This document shows, one piece after another, positions 8,589 to 16,710 of a stretch of DNA of 64,000 nt. A program made the translations under genes and the position numbers. The stretch comes from Magnetococcales bacterium (GTDB lineage: Bacteria > Pseudomonadota > Magnetococcia > Magnetococcales > UBA8363): positions 28,791-92,790 of the forward strand of contig PEAK01000008.1 of assembly GCA_002753515.1 (NCBI GenBank), read 5' to 3'. Within the stretch, counting starts at the first letter, position 1; every line of letters starts with the position of its first letter. Below the pieces are notes generated by a model, which worked only from the letters and a program-made list of their open reading frames with translations, was not told the origin of the DNA and made no database searches.

Positions 8589-9512
8589 ATGAGGACGGAG
8601 TTACAAAATTTTGATCTCAATTTATTATTGGCGTTTGAGACTCTTTTCATTGAACGGGGTGTAACCCGGGCGGGGAATGTTTTAGGAATTACGCAGGCGG
8701 CGATGAGCAATACGTTACGTCGTTTGCGTACGATATTTAATGATCCTTTGTTTATCAAGGAGGGCAACCGGATGGAACCGACTGCGCTGGCGCTGGAGTT
8801 GTCGGGTCCCATTGGTGATGCCCTGAAGGAGATGCGACAAATTTTGGAGGTGGAAAGTTTCAATCCCAAAAAATCGCGAACCATTTTCAGGATTGGCTTG
8901 GTCGATTATTCGGCGGCGATCCTGTTGCCGCCATTACTGGAACGTTTGAAGGTTACGGGTCCGCATATTTCTTTGGATTTGGTGGATATTGGTGGGGAGG
9001 ATGAGGCTCGTTTCCTGGAGAGTGGGGAAGTTGATTTGATTTTTAGCCGATTTCAAGATGTGACCCACAAGGAATCTCTGATACGGTTGTACGAGATGCG
9101 TTATGTGTGTCTGTATCGCCCGGGCCATCCCTTGATTGTCAATGGCGAATTGACCTTGGATACCTTTTTGAAGGCGGATCATGTTCATTATTATCCCCAG
9201 GGCATGGTGACCACGGTCGTTGACGAAGCGTTGGCCCAGGTCGGCAAATCCAGGCGAATTGTCGCACGCTTGTTTTCCTTGAGTTTGGTTCCATTTATTG
9301 TGAATGGGTCGGATATGTTGGCGATTGTTCCCGATGGTGTGGCCCAATGTGTGGCGGGGCCACTTCATTTGTCGATTGCTCCCGTTCCCGTTGAAACGCC
9401 ATTGTTACGTTTGGCAGTGGCTTGGCATGCGCGTACGGAGAACAGTGCGGGACATGTTTGGTTGCGTCAACAGGTTTTGTCGGTATTGGGACAGGGGAAG
9501 GATGACCAATAG
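8589..9512 (+). CDS. LysR-family transcriptional regulator (paralogue 2)
   Basis: 307 residues from the ATG at 8589, preceded by GGAGGG at the right distance; the frame is open to 8538 but those codons lack LysR similarity. The helix-turn-helix is DLNLLLAFETLFIERGVTRAG and GITQAAMSNTLRRLR, followed by the effector-binding domain (about 90-300). It is the duplicate of the regulator at 7349-8290. The upstream 60 bases are strongly A+T-rich (ATATTTATATATTTAA), a likely promoter. Targets and effector are not visible; no divergently transcribed partner gene is present, which is unusual for LysR genes. Confidence 0.9.
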   Translation: MRTELQNFDLNLLLAFETLFIERGVTRAGNVLGITQAAMSNTLRRLRTIFNDPLFIKEGNRMEPTALALELSGPIGDALKEMRQILEVESFNPKKSRTIFRIGLVDYSAAILLPPLLERLKVTGPHISLDLVDIGGEDEARFLESGEVDLIFSRFQDVTHKESLIRLYEMRYVCLYRPGHPLIVNGELTLDTFLKADHVHYYPQGMVTTVVDEALAQVGKSRRIVARLFSLSLVPFIVNGSDMLAIVPDGVAQCVAGPLHLSIAPVPVETPLLRLAVAWHARTENSAGHVWLRQQVLSVLGQGKDDQ

Positions 9513-9615
9513 TCCAGGGAAAAATTGCTGCAAGGGTTCATGTTGAACTTGAATACCGATCAAGGTAGTATGTTGACCTGAGGGGCATCCGATTGCGCAA
9601 AAGAAAGGAACTGAA

Positions 9616-9885
9616 ATGCGGATGCACATACAACAAAAATCAAATCAAGTTATGAATGATACCCTGACGTTTCCTGATCCGTGGACGCCGGAACATCTCT
9701 CGCCGTTGGAATTGGCTCAGGTGGTGGAGGATTGCCTTTTTGCCTATATCAGTGCCCAAAGCCTGCATTCCCGGGAGATGATGTGGCCCATGCTCGTCGA
9801 AGCGGTAGAGGCTTTGATTGCCGATTCCAGGCAGAGGTTCACTGCTGCTGAACCTGCGGTCAATGGGACTAATGGGTTGGATTAA
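9616..9885 (+). CDS. Small acidic protein of unknown function
   Basis: 89 residues from the ATG at 9616, which has AAAGGA upstream; an alternative start is the ATG at 9652. The protein is acidic and predicted mostly helical (SPLELAQVVEDCLFAYISAQ), with no signal peptide, membrane segment or motif I recognise. It follows the second LysR gene by 103 bases on the same strand and ends opposite a convergent small gene. Coding is supported by a sensible ribosome site and by codon use like its neighbours, not by family recognition. Confidence 0.55.
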   Translation: MRMHIQQKSNQVMNDTLTFPDPWTPEHLSPLELAQVVEDCLFAYISAQSLHSREMMWPMLVEAVEALIADSRQRFTAAEPAVNGTNGLD

Positions 9886-9925
9886 TCGTTTGGCGGTGGC
9901 GCACGGTCCACGTTATTTCCTTCCG

Positions 9926-9981
9926 GGGGGTGGGTTCACCCCCTGGATCGGATTGGGGCGCTCGCACTGTGGGGGAGTGCG
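9926..9981. terminator. Two hairpins between convergent small genes
   Basis: A 7-bp stem GGGGGTG/CACCCCC with a four-base loop (9926-9943) is followed by a 6-bp stem CGCACT/AGTGCG with a seven-base loop (9963-9981). They lie between convergent genes, where terminators are expected, but neither has a T-run on either strand, so factor-independent termination is doubtful. Confidence 0.4.
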
Positions 9982-9992
9982 GAGGCAGGGGA

Positions 9993-10181
9993 CTACAACA
10001 ATATGAATTTGCGGTGGAAATAATCGAGTATGCCGTCGATGCGCCTGCGTTTGACATCGTCCTGGATATCATTTTCCGTGAGTCCTTCCACATTCAGTCT
10101 GGTGATGAGTTTGCTGTAAACACCAGGCATGCTTTTGAGCAGGTTGAATTTCAATCGGGTCAGATCGGAACTGACAAACAT
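9993..10181 (-). CDS. Small protein of unknown function downstream of the radical SAM gene
   Basis: 62 residues from the ATG at 10181 (MFVSSDLTRLKFNLLKSM), chosen because a GAGGAG ribosome site lies just upstream; the frame extends 11 codons further without one. It is basic and probably helical, with a VEGLTENDIQDDVKRRRIDGI centre. It has no cysteine, no leader-like double glycine and no membrane segment. It lies 134 bases downstream of the radical SAM gene on the same strand, so it may or may not be part of that unit. I do not recognise its family. Confidence 0.6.
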   Translation of the reverse strand: MFVSSDLTRLKFNLLKSMPGVYSKLITRLNVEGLTENDIQDDVKRRRIDGILDYFHRKFILL

Positions 10182-10315
10182 CGTTTTCTCCTCGCGGATA
10201 GACTGTGAAATCAAGATGACCGGCCATCCAGCAACCTTTGTGCCGCAGAAAAATTAATCTTGCAAGAACAGGGTATTGCTCCGACCGGCCCGCACAAGGG
10301 ATCACAAACGGATTG

Positions 10316-11959
10316 TCATGGTGTTGACGATGTTTCCGTGTCGTGCCGTATCAACCATTGGGTGACGAACAGCCGCGCTTTGGAATCTTGGAACATGGCT
10401 TGAAGGAGGTGATGGGGACTGGAAGCGGTTTTCACCAGTTGCTGATGCCCATCGGGGTTAAAGGCATGGTGCGCGGTGAGCAGGCGGCGGTCCCACTGTT
10501 GTAAAGCTCGGATCAAGGGGTCTTGGCGGAAGCGGGCGAACACGCGTTCCCCTTCGCGATAAAAATTGCCCATCCACAAGGTGATGGCGCCAAAAAGGGT
10601 GACGTGACCATTGACCCATAGCATGGGATCGGTATCGAAGGGGTCGCATTCCGGGATGGGTGACGACCCATCGAGCCAATCCCGGAGCAGGAGCGTTTCC
10701 CGGACATATTCCGCCGGGTCCAGCAGTTGGGCGCGTCCGAGGGCGTCGATGCAAGAGCTCATGAAGAAAAATGATGTGGAATCCGAGGGACCCCGCAATG
10801 AAACATGGGCTTCGCGAATTACCCCGCCATTCTGTTGGGGATTGACCGGATGTTCCTTGAAGCGGGGGGATGTTTGCCAACGGATATCGCGTATGTGCCA
10901 TCCGTGTGTGGCGAGTTCGGCGCTCAGTCGTGCAAAAATTCCCGTTTCAAACAATCGTGTGGAAAAATTAAGGCTGTGTTGTTTGTGAATCAGGGCGACC
11001 TGACAGTCGGAATACCGGGCACTGGCGATCAGGATGTGGGCGATGTGGGATACCGGGATCCGTTCTTTCAATTCTCCCCGATGGTTGGCGAGGATTTCCT
11101 GGTGGTATTCGTCAAAACTGATTTGCAGGACAACCCTGGCCTTGGCAACCCGTGCGGGACGTTGCTGAAGGGCATGATTGGCTCGGGCGAACAGGGATTC
11201 GGCCGCTTCCCGGGAGTGGGCGAGGTCGGCGTTCAGCAGAATGGCGAAGGTGGTGATGTGCCCCAAAGTGGCGATGGCGTGATGAAACAGATCGAGATCG
11301 GGTGACAGATCGCCACCGGTGAACAGCAGATTCGTGGTTGATTGATTGATCCATTGCAGCAAAGGTTCTGGATCGGGGGTGTTTTTCAGGGGGTGGCGCC
11401 AGATGAACAAGCAGTGGCGGCAGGATTGGGGGCAGCTCATGCGTACGATCAGGGCGATTTTGTCCCAGGGTGGTGGTGGTGGGTGATCCTTTGCCAGGCT
11501 ATCGACCAATGCGACCCGCAGCTGATCATTGTCGCCCCCGAGGTCATTCAGTATGGCTTTTTCTTGCCGACCGATCCGGCGTACCGACTCTTTGTAGGGG
11601 GACGTGAACAGACGCAAATCTTGCCAAGTGGTGAGGACTTCCCGGGGGGATGGTTTGTGATGGGTAATTGTTTCAAGTTTTTCCAAGATATGATGGATGA
11701 AAGGGACGTCATCCCGGTTTTCCGTTTGCAACAACAGGGTTGATGCCATGGGATGGAGAAAGTGGGGATGGTCCAAAACTTTGGCGACCTGATGGCGATA
11801 AACGGGGTGAACTTCTCGTTTAAGCCAATGATGGGCGAATAAAAAACCGAGAATGGTCCGGACCGGTTCCGGATGGTTACGTTGAAAGCGTTGTAATACC
11901 TGCGAAAGCCGCAGGCTGTGCCACCGGATGTAATGGGTTTGCAACGGCGTTAGCGACAC
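10316..11959 (-). CDS. Divergent radical SAM protein
   Basis: 547 residues from a GTG start. A canonical radical SAM cluster motif CxxxCxxC is at residues 176-183 (C176, C180, C183 in MSCPQSCRHC), followed by a glycine motif LLFTGGDLSPDL (about 211-222) matching the GGE-type SAM-binding motif. About 165 residues precede the cluster motif, a long helical N-terminal extension without a motif I recognise. No C-terminal SPASM-type cysteine array stands out. The start overlaps the upstream glycosyltransferase stop by ten bases, so the two are translated together. The reaction is unknown; the neighbour suggests modification of a glycan, lipid or peptide. Confidence 0.8.
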   Translation of the reverse strand: MSLTPLQTHYIRWHSLRLSQVLQRFQRNHPEPVRTILGFLFAHHWLKREVHPVYRHQVAKVLDHPHFLHPMASTLLLQTENRDDVPFIHHILEKLETITHHKPSPREVLTTWQDLRLFTSPYKESVRRIGRQEKAILNDLGGDNDQLRVALVDSLAKDHPPPPPWDKIALIVRMSCPQSCRHCLFIWRHPLKNTPDPEPLLQWINQSTTNLLFTGGDLSPDLDLFHHAIATLGHITTFAILLNADLAHSREAAESLFARANHALQQRPARVAKARVVLQISFDEYHQEILANHRGELKERIPVSHIAHILIASARYSDCQVALIHKQHSLNFSTRLFETGIFARLSAELATHGWHIRDIRWQTSPRFKEHPVNPQQNGGVIREAHVSLRGPSDSTSFFFMSSCIDALGRAQLLDPAEYVRETLLLRDWLDGSSPIPECDPFDTDPMLWVNGHVTLFGAITLWMGNFYREGERVFARFRQDPLIRALQQWDRRLLTAHHAFNPDGHQQLVKTASSPHHLLQAMFQDSKARLFVTQWLIRHDTETSSTP

Positions 11960-12990
11960 CCTTCACTCCATAGGAAATAAAGACGCAAACCATGAAATAC
12001 CAGTCTGGCGCCTGTGCTGGCCAATAAGTCGGGGCACCACCGGGGTGACCAGGGTTCCAGATGTTTGCGATAAAAATGATAACAGGCGAAGCGACAGCGA
12101 ACTTTTCCGACCGAGGATAGCACATCCAACAAAAAAAAGAGTTGCCAGAAAGCGTGCCGCAACGAAACTCCGGCTGCCCGCCAATAGGCTTGGCGTCGGT
12201 CTGGGGGCATGGCTTGGATCAGGCTTTGGAGCAGATGAAAAAAAGGGGTCATTTTGAGCCGGTCGCTGGCATGTGACTGCCGGTACAGGTCCGGGGCATG
12301 CTGTAAAAATTCGTAATGGCCGATCTCGTAAGATACCATGATCAGGGCGTTGAGGAGCGTTCGCCGTACCATTGTTTCACGATCAAAGCGTCGGGTTGAC
12401 GTGCCGAGGTGCCCCGGAAGCAAAATCCACTGACCCAATCGGGTCACTTCTTGGGCTACACGCCGTTCTTCAAGAAAAGGGTAGGTGGTATCAAAACCGC
12501 CGATTTCTGTAAAAAAGTGGCGGGTGATCCATAATCCTTGGTCGCCATGGATGCATTCGGCACGATTCAAGAGGGTTTTTTTCTCCCAGAATGGCCAATA
12601 CCAGCGTTTTTTCGCCATGGAATCGCAAAAATGGAGGGAAAAATGCCCTGCGGAACGCGGATGATTGGCCAAGGTTTGGGCCATGACATGCCAAGCTTCG
12701 GCCAAAAATTGCGGGTGGGGGAGGGTGGAATCGGCATGAAGGAACAGCCAATGTTCCCCTTGCGCCACCTGTGCCGCAGCATTCATCTGCCGTCCTCGTC
12801 CCGGTTCGGAAGTGACAACGTGGGCCCCGGCATTTTGTGCGACAGCCACGGAGTCATCGGTTGACCCGCCATCGGCAACCAGTACTTCCAATCCCGGTAA
12901 TGTTTGCTGTGCCAATTGTTCCAGCAAGCGCTTGAGTTCCCGGGCATCGTTTAAAACTGGAATGATTATTGAGAGTTTAATCGCGGTCAT
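11950..12990 (-). CDS. Glycosyltransferase family 2, of the radical-SAM-associated type
   Basis: 346 residues. The GT-A fold start is standard: LSIIIPVLNDARELKRLL, then VLVADGGSTDDSVAVA with the nucleotide-binding aspartates, a GRGRQMNAAA segment and the FLHADSTLP DxD-like metal site (about 100). These words, especially GRxxQMN and LHADS, are those of the TIGR04283-like family often encoded beside radical SAM proteins. The C-terminal ~120 residues are an extra helical, partly hydrophobic region (HAFWQLFFLLDVLSS) that may sit on the membrane. It overlaps the radical SAM start by ten bases. Donor and acceptor are unknown. Confidence 0.85.
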   Translation of the reverse strand: MTAIKLSIIIPVLNDARELKRLLEQLAQQTLPGLEVLVADGGSTDDSVAVAQNAGAHVVTSEPGRGRQMNAAAQVAQGEHWLFLHADSTLPHPQFLAEAWHVMAQTLANHPRSAGHFSLHFCDSMAKKRWYWPFWEKKTLLNRAECIHGDQGLWITRHFFTEIGGFDTTYPFLEERRVAQEVTRLGQWILLPGHLGTSTRRFDRETMVRRTLLNALIMVSYEIGHYEFLQHAPDLYRQSHASDRLKMTPFFHLLQSLIQAMPPDRRQAYWRAAGVSLRHAFWQLFFLLDVLSSVGKVRCRFACYHFYRKHLEPWSPRWCPDLLASTGARLVFHGLRLYFLWSEGCR

Positions 12991-13013
12991 GATAAGGTGG
13001 ACAGCGGGGGATT

Positions 13014-13439
13014 ATGAAGTGTGTGCAATGGGAGGAGCATTGGTTGATGCCCTTGGGTCTGGTTCGGACAGTGAAATGGTTGGGACTGGTTTGCGCCATG
13101 CTGGTGTTTGCCTTTCCGGCATTTCCGGGGGAGCTTCCCAGTGGGCGGTTGCTCTTTGTGACCCGAGAGGGTTGTCCCTACTGCCGTGCTTTCAAGGAGT
13201 CGGTGGGTCAGTTTTATCATAAAACGCAAATTGGCAAACAGTTTCCCCTGACCGAGGTTGACAGGGATGCCCCGGCAGCTGAATTCATGGACCTGGTGTG
13301 GGAAGTCACTTTTTTTCCGACATTTGTGGTTTATGGTCGGGATGGAAAGGAAATTGCACGGTTTCGGGGGTATCGGGGAGATGAAGCTTTTTGGGCCGAT
13401 ATGGAAAAGGTGATTCAGGTGGGGAACACAGCCCGATAG
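13014..13439 (+). CDS. Secreted thioredoxin-fold protein with CPYC active site
   Basis: 141 residues. A hydrophobic signal segment (VKWLGLVCAMLVFAFPAFP, about 20-38) precedes a thioredoxin fold starting at GRLLFVTREGCPYCRAF. The active site CPYC is the glutaredoxin type; the later FFPTFVVYGRDGKE holds the conserved cis-proline. Periplasmic export is inferred. The start may be the ATG at 13014 or the one at 13047, which has AGGAG upstream and gives a more standard signal peptide. It is 11-21 bases ahead of ftsY on the same strand, probably co-transcribed. It resembles SoxW-type thioredoxins, but no sox genes are nearby. Confidence 0.8.
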   Translation: MKCVQWEEHWLMPLGLVRTVKWLGLVCAMLVFAFPAFPGELPSGRLLFVTREGCPYCRAFKESVGQFYHKTQIGKQFPLTEVDRDAPAAEFMDLVWEVTFFPTFVVYGRDGKEIARFRGYRGDEAFWADMEKVIQVGNTAR

Positions 13440-13460
13440 ATCGAGGGAGGATTGGCTTCG

Positions 13461-14366
13461 ATGTTGTTGATTGAGCGGATGAAGGTTGGTCTGACGAAGA
13501 CCCGGGAACGTTTTTCCCAAGGATTGGACGACTTGTTCCGGGGGGGGCGGAACGAAGAGGCGCTGTTTGAGGATTTGGAAGGTTTGTTGATCACCTCTGA
13601 TTTTGGGCTGGAAACCAGTGTTGCCATTATCGAAGAGGTTCGCAGACGGCAAATGCGGGAGAAGGTCAAACAGCCCGAAGCGTTGCGCATGTTGTTGCGC
13701 CAGGTTGTCCTGGAGTATGTGGCACCATCGCAGGTACCTGTTCGCGACTGGTCGGAAAAGCCGACCGTTATTTTGGTGGTGGGTGTCAATGGGGTGGGAA
13801 AAACCACCACCATTGGCAAACTGGCCCATTTTTATCGCCAGCAGGGCCGCTCGGTCATGTTGGCGGCGGGCGATACCTTTCGGGCTGCGGCGGTGGAACA
13901 GTTGCGTTTGTGGGGAGAGCGTTGCGATTGTCCCGTCATTGCGCAGCAGCACGGTGCCGACAGTGCTTCGGTCATTTTTGATGCGCACAATGCTGCTATC
14001 GCACGCGGTTTTGATCTGTTGATCGCCGATACGGCGGGGCGGTTGCATACCAAGGTTAACTTGATGGAAGAATTGAAAAAGGTCAAACGGGTATTGGGGC
14101 GTCAAGGGGTTGCGGCCCCCCACGAGGTATGGTTGGTACTGGATGCCACCACCGGGCAAAATGCCCATGCCCAGGTCAAAAGGTTTCACGATGATTTGGG
14201 GGTCAGTGGCTTGATCATCACCAAACTCGATGGAACGGCCAAGGGGGGCGTTGTTGTCGGCTTGGCACAAACATTTGGCTTGCCGGTACACTTTGTCGGT
14301 GTTGGAGAAACCTTGGAGGATTTGCGTCCCTTTGATGCCGAACAATTTGTTGCGGCCCTTTTTTAA
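13461..14366 (+). CDS. ftsY: FtsY, signal recognition particle receptor GTPase
   Basis: 301 residues from the ATG at 13461; a TTG at 13452 is in frame but sits directly on the GAGGGAGG ribosome site. After an N-domain helical bundle (about 1-95) the G domain shows G1 GVNGVGKTTTIGKLA, the DTFRAAAVEQL insertion motif of SRP GTPases, G3 DTAGRLHTKVNLMEEL, and G4 TKLDGTAKGG. It docks the SRP-ribosome complex at the membrane for co-translational insertion. Compared with many FtsY it lacks a long acidic A-domain, as in numerous alphaproteobacteria. Confidence 0.95.
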   Translation: MLLIERMKVGLTKTRERFSQGLDDLFRGGRNEEALFEDLEGLLITSDFGLETSVAIIEEVRRRQMREKVKQPEALRMLLRQVVLEYVAPSQVPVRDWSEKPTVILVVGVNGVGKTTTIGKLAHFYRQQGRSVMLAAGDTFRAAAVEQLRLWGERCDCPVIAQQHGADSASVIFDAHNAAIARGFDLLIADTAGRLHTKVNLMEELKKVKRVLGRQGVAAPHEVWLVLDATTGQNAHAQVKRFHDDLGVSGLIITKLDGTAKGGVVVGLAQTFGLPVHFVGVGETLEDLRPFDAEQFVAALF

Positions 14367-14382
14367 GTTGAGACCATTTTGG

Positions 14383-16392
14383 ATGATTGCGTTCATGCAC
14401 ACTAAATTATCTTCATTGATGCGAAAGTTATCCCGGATTGGGACTTTCGTATGGGCGGGGTGGCTGGTTGTATTTTGCGGTCTGTTCATTCCAGATCCCG
14501 GCGCGGCTTCCACGTTGTCCGAGCAGGAACTCGGCGTTTTTCGCCATTACTTTGACGTATTGGAAGGGGGGGGACCTGTCGATGAGTTGTTGGATCGCAG
14601 TCGTTGGCCCAACAATGATGATTTGGCGTCCTATGTTGAACTGGAACTTTTATTTCATCACCGATATGGTGCCACATTGCCGCGTTTGTTGAATTTTTTA
14701 AAGCGTTGGCCCAATCATGCCCATAAAAAGCGCCTGGAAAAAATGGTTGAGGTGCGTATTGCCCACGCGGCCAGTGAGAACGATGTATTGGCGTGGTACG
14801 ATCATCATCCCCCGGTTACCAAAGCGGCAAAAGTTTATTATACGCAGCTTCTCCTGGATAGAAAGCGCGTTGCCGAAGCGCAATCCATTTGGGTGAATCT
14901 ATATCTGGATGGTGTTTCTTTTCCGTCCGAATTGCTCAAGGGTGCGGCCCGTTTTGACAAACTGTTCACTCCGGCTGAACAAGAAAAACGTGCCCGGAAT
15001 TTGATTCTCAAGGGGAATCATAAAACCTTGGCTCGCTTCGTCGAAAGCCTGCCCGCAGATCGGCGTGATTATTTTCTCGCCTTGGACGCGGCGACATCCG
15101 GGGATGCCAGGCAGTTTTCCAAATACCATCCGCGTTTGGAAAAGAAAGACGCCAATTCCCCTGAAATGTGGTACGCCCGCATGGAGTGGATGCGCAACAA
15201 TGGATCCTTGTCCAAACTCCACACCATGTTATTGGGGCGGGAAGGTCGGTATTTGAACAGCGATGATCGTTGCACATTGCGTTTTCGCTTGGCGCGGGTT
15301 TTCTACAATGGTGATCGCCTGGACGATGCCTATGAGTTGTTGAACATGAATGTTTTGGAAAAAGGGGCGCAGTTGGAAGATTCCCTGTGGATGGCGGCTT
15401 GGTCGGCCTACCGTTTGAACCATAAGAATCGCGCTTTGGAATTGTTCAAATTACTGGGCTCGGAGGGCAAAACCGATCAACGTCGGTCGCAGGGGGCCTG
15501 GTGGGCGGCGGAACTGTCGGTTTCCCCGGAAGAAAAACGCCTGTGGATCAATCAAGCGGCGCAGTTTCCTGACAGCTTTTACGGCTTGTTGGCTTTGGAG
15601 ACCCGTGATGGGCGTTTGCCCGAGCTGCATGATCCCCAGCTCGATTGCAGCATTGTCAAAGATCCTGGCGTGCAGGGGGAGGTGCAGCGGATGCATTGGC
15701 TGCGTGAGATTGGACGCAATTTTTATAATGGTTTGGAAATTGAAAACTTGGCGGGTCGGCGTCACCTGAGTTCTGAGGAACGATTGTGTCTGGCGACCCA
15801 TACCGGTGCCTACGATTATGCCCTTAAATTGGCGCAGGAGTTAAAAGGGGGTGGCAAGCAATATTATTGGAGTGGTCTGTATCCGCTGCCGCATTGGAAA
15901 CCCAGTAGCGGGTGGGAGTTGGATCCTGCGTTGATCTGGGGGACCGTACGCCAGGAGAGTACGTTTTTGCCACGTGCCCAGTCGGGGGTCCATGCCCGGG
16001 GATTGATGCAACTCATGCCGACGACAGCCGATGAAGTGGCCAGGAAGGGATTGTTCCCCCAGGCGACACCATTTCGCTTGCATGACCCGGCATACAATCT
16101 GGCGTTGGGGCAGGCCTATTTGAAACGCATGTTGCAGGGATTTGATGGTGATCTGGTACTGGCTCTGAGCAGTTACAATGCCGGTCCCGGGCGCGGCAGG
16201 AGTTGGAGTGAGCGCCGGCGCATGGAATCGGCACTAACCTTCATAGAAAATATTCCATTCAACGAAACCCGCAACTATGTCAAATTGGTCATCAACGGGG
16301 TCGCACACTACCAGTTGCGTCTCTACGGGAAAGGTTCCATCTGGTCCCTTGTCAACCCGGGGGCACCTGGACCTGGCAAGCTCATGATGTGA
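14383..16392 (+). CDS. slt: Soluble lytic murein transglycosylase (Slt70-like)
   Basis: 669 residues from the ATG at 14383; ATGs at 14395 and 14419 are alternatives, the last giving the tightest signal peptide (KLSRIGTFVWAGWLVVFC then a cleavage site before STLSEQEL). The long middle is an alpha-superhelical U/L-type domain. The C-terminal lysozyme-like domain has the catalytic glutamate in RQESTFLPRAQSG and the motifs ARGLMQLMPTTADEVA and LALSSYNAGPGR. It cleaves glycan strands to 1,6-anhydromuramyl products, the substrates recycled by the AnmK kinase encoded at 34703. It begins 17 bases after ftsY. Confidence 0.9.
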   Translation: MIAFMHTKLSSLMRKLSRIGTFVWAGWLVVFCGLFIPDPGAASTLSEQELGVFRHYFDVLEGGGPVDELLDRSRWPNNDDLASYVELELLFHHRYGATLPRLLNFLKRWPNHAHKKRLEKMVEVRIAHAASENDVLAWYDHHPPVTKAAKVYYTQLLLDRKRVAEAQSIWVNLYLDGVSFPSELLKGAARFDKLFTPAEQEKRARNLILKGNHKTLARFVESLPADRRDYFLALDAATSGDARQFSKYHPRLEKKDANSPEMWYARMEWMRNNGSLSKLHTMLLGREGRYLNSDDRCTLRFRLARVFYNGDRLDDAYELLNMNVLEKGAQLEDSLWMAAWSAYRLNHKNRALELFKLLGSEGKTDQRRSQGAWWAAELSVSPEEKRLWINQAAQFPDSFYGLLALETRDGRLPELHDPQLDCSIVKDPGVQGEVQRMHWLREIGRNFYNGLEIENLAGRRHLSSEERLCLATHTGAYDYALKLAQELKGGGKQYYWSGLYPLPHWKPSSGWELDPALIWGTVRQESTFLPRAQSGVHARGLMQLMPTTADEVARKGLFPQATPFRLHDPAYNLALGQAYLKRMLQGFDGDLVLALSSYNAGPGRGRSWSERRRMESALTFIENIPFNETRNYVKLVINGVAHYQLRLYGKGSIWSLVNPGAPGPGKLMM

Positions 16393-16443
16393 AGAAAAGG
16401 GGATGAAGAGGGTGGGTTCTGAATGTTTCTTTGGAGATCCGCT

Positions 16444-16710
16444 TTATTCCCCCTCCTGAGCCAAGGCGCGTTCCGCGTGTTCTGCATACACCTGCCAGGC
16501 TTGTAGTGGCAGATTCATGATTGCCTCCTCTTCGATATCCCGTAGTCGTTCTGGATTGAGCAAATCGGCGGTCATGGCGCCACTGCCATCCAGCGCTGCT
16601 GTGAAACGGATGGCAAGCCCCGTTGGCCGGTGCGTTGCTGTTTTGCTGAACAGGTCGATGTGCCAATCGTTTTCATCTACGAGGATCTGTTCTGGCATGG
16701 GTTTTCTCAT
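16444..16710 (-). CDS. Unknown 88-residue protein coupled to the chemoreceptor
   Basis: 88 residues. Its ATG overlaps the TGA of the chemoreceptor gene (ATGA at 16707-16710) and a strong AAAGGGGG ribosome site precedes it, so translation is coupled. The protein is soluble and acidic, with a predicted beta N-terminal half ([19 protein letters not shown]) and a helical C-terminal half ([19 protein letters not shown]). I do not recognise the family. The coupling suggests, without proving, a job connected with the receptor. Confidence 0.7.
   Translation of the reverse strand: MRKPMPEQILVDENDWHIDLFSKTATHRPTGLAIRFTAALDGSGAMTADLLNPERLRDIEEEAIMNLPLQAWQVYAEHAERALAQEGE

Noticed and set aside
12987..14513. 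508-codon open frame on the minus strand
   Set aside because: It is antisense to the thioredoxin-fold gene, ftsY and the start of slt, and its translation is low-complexity Gln/His/Pro text.
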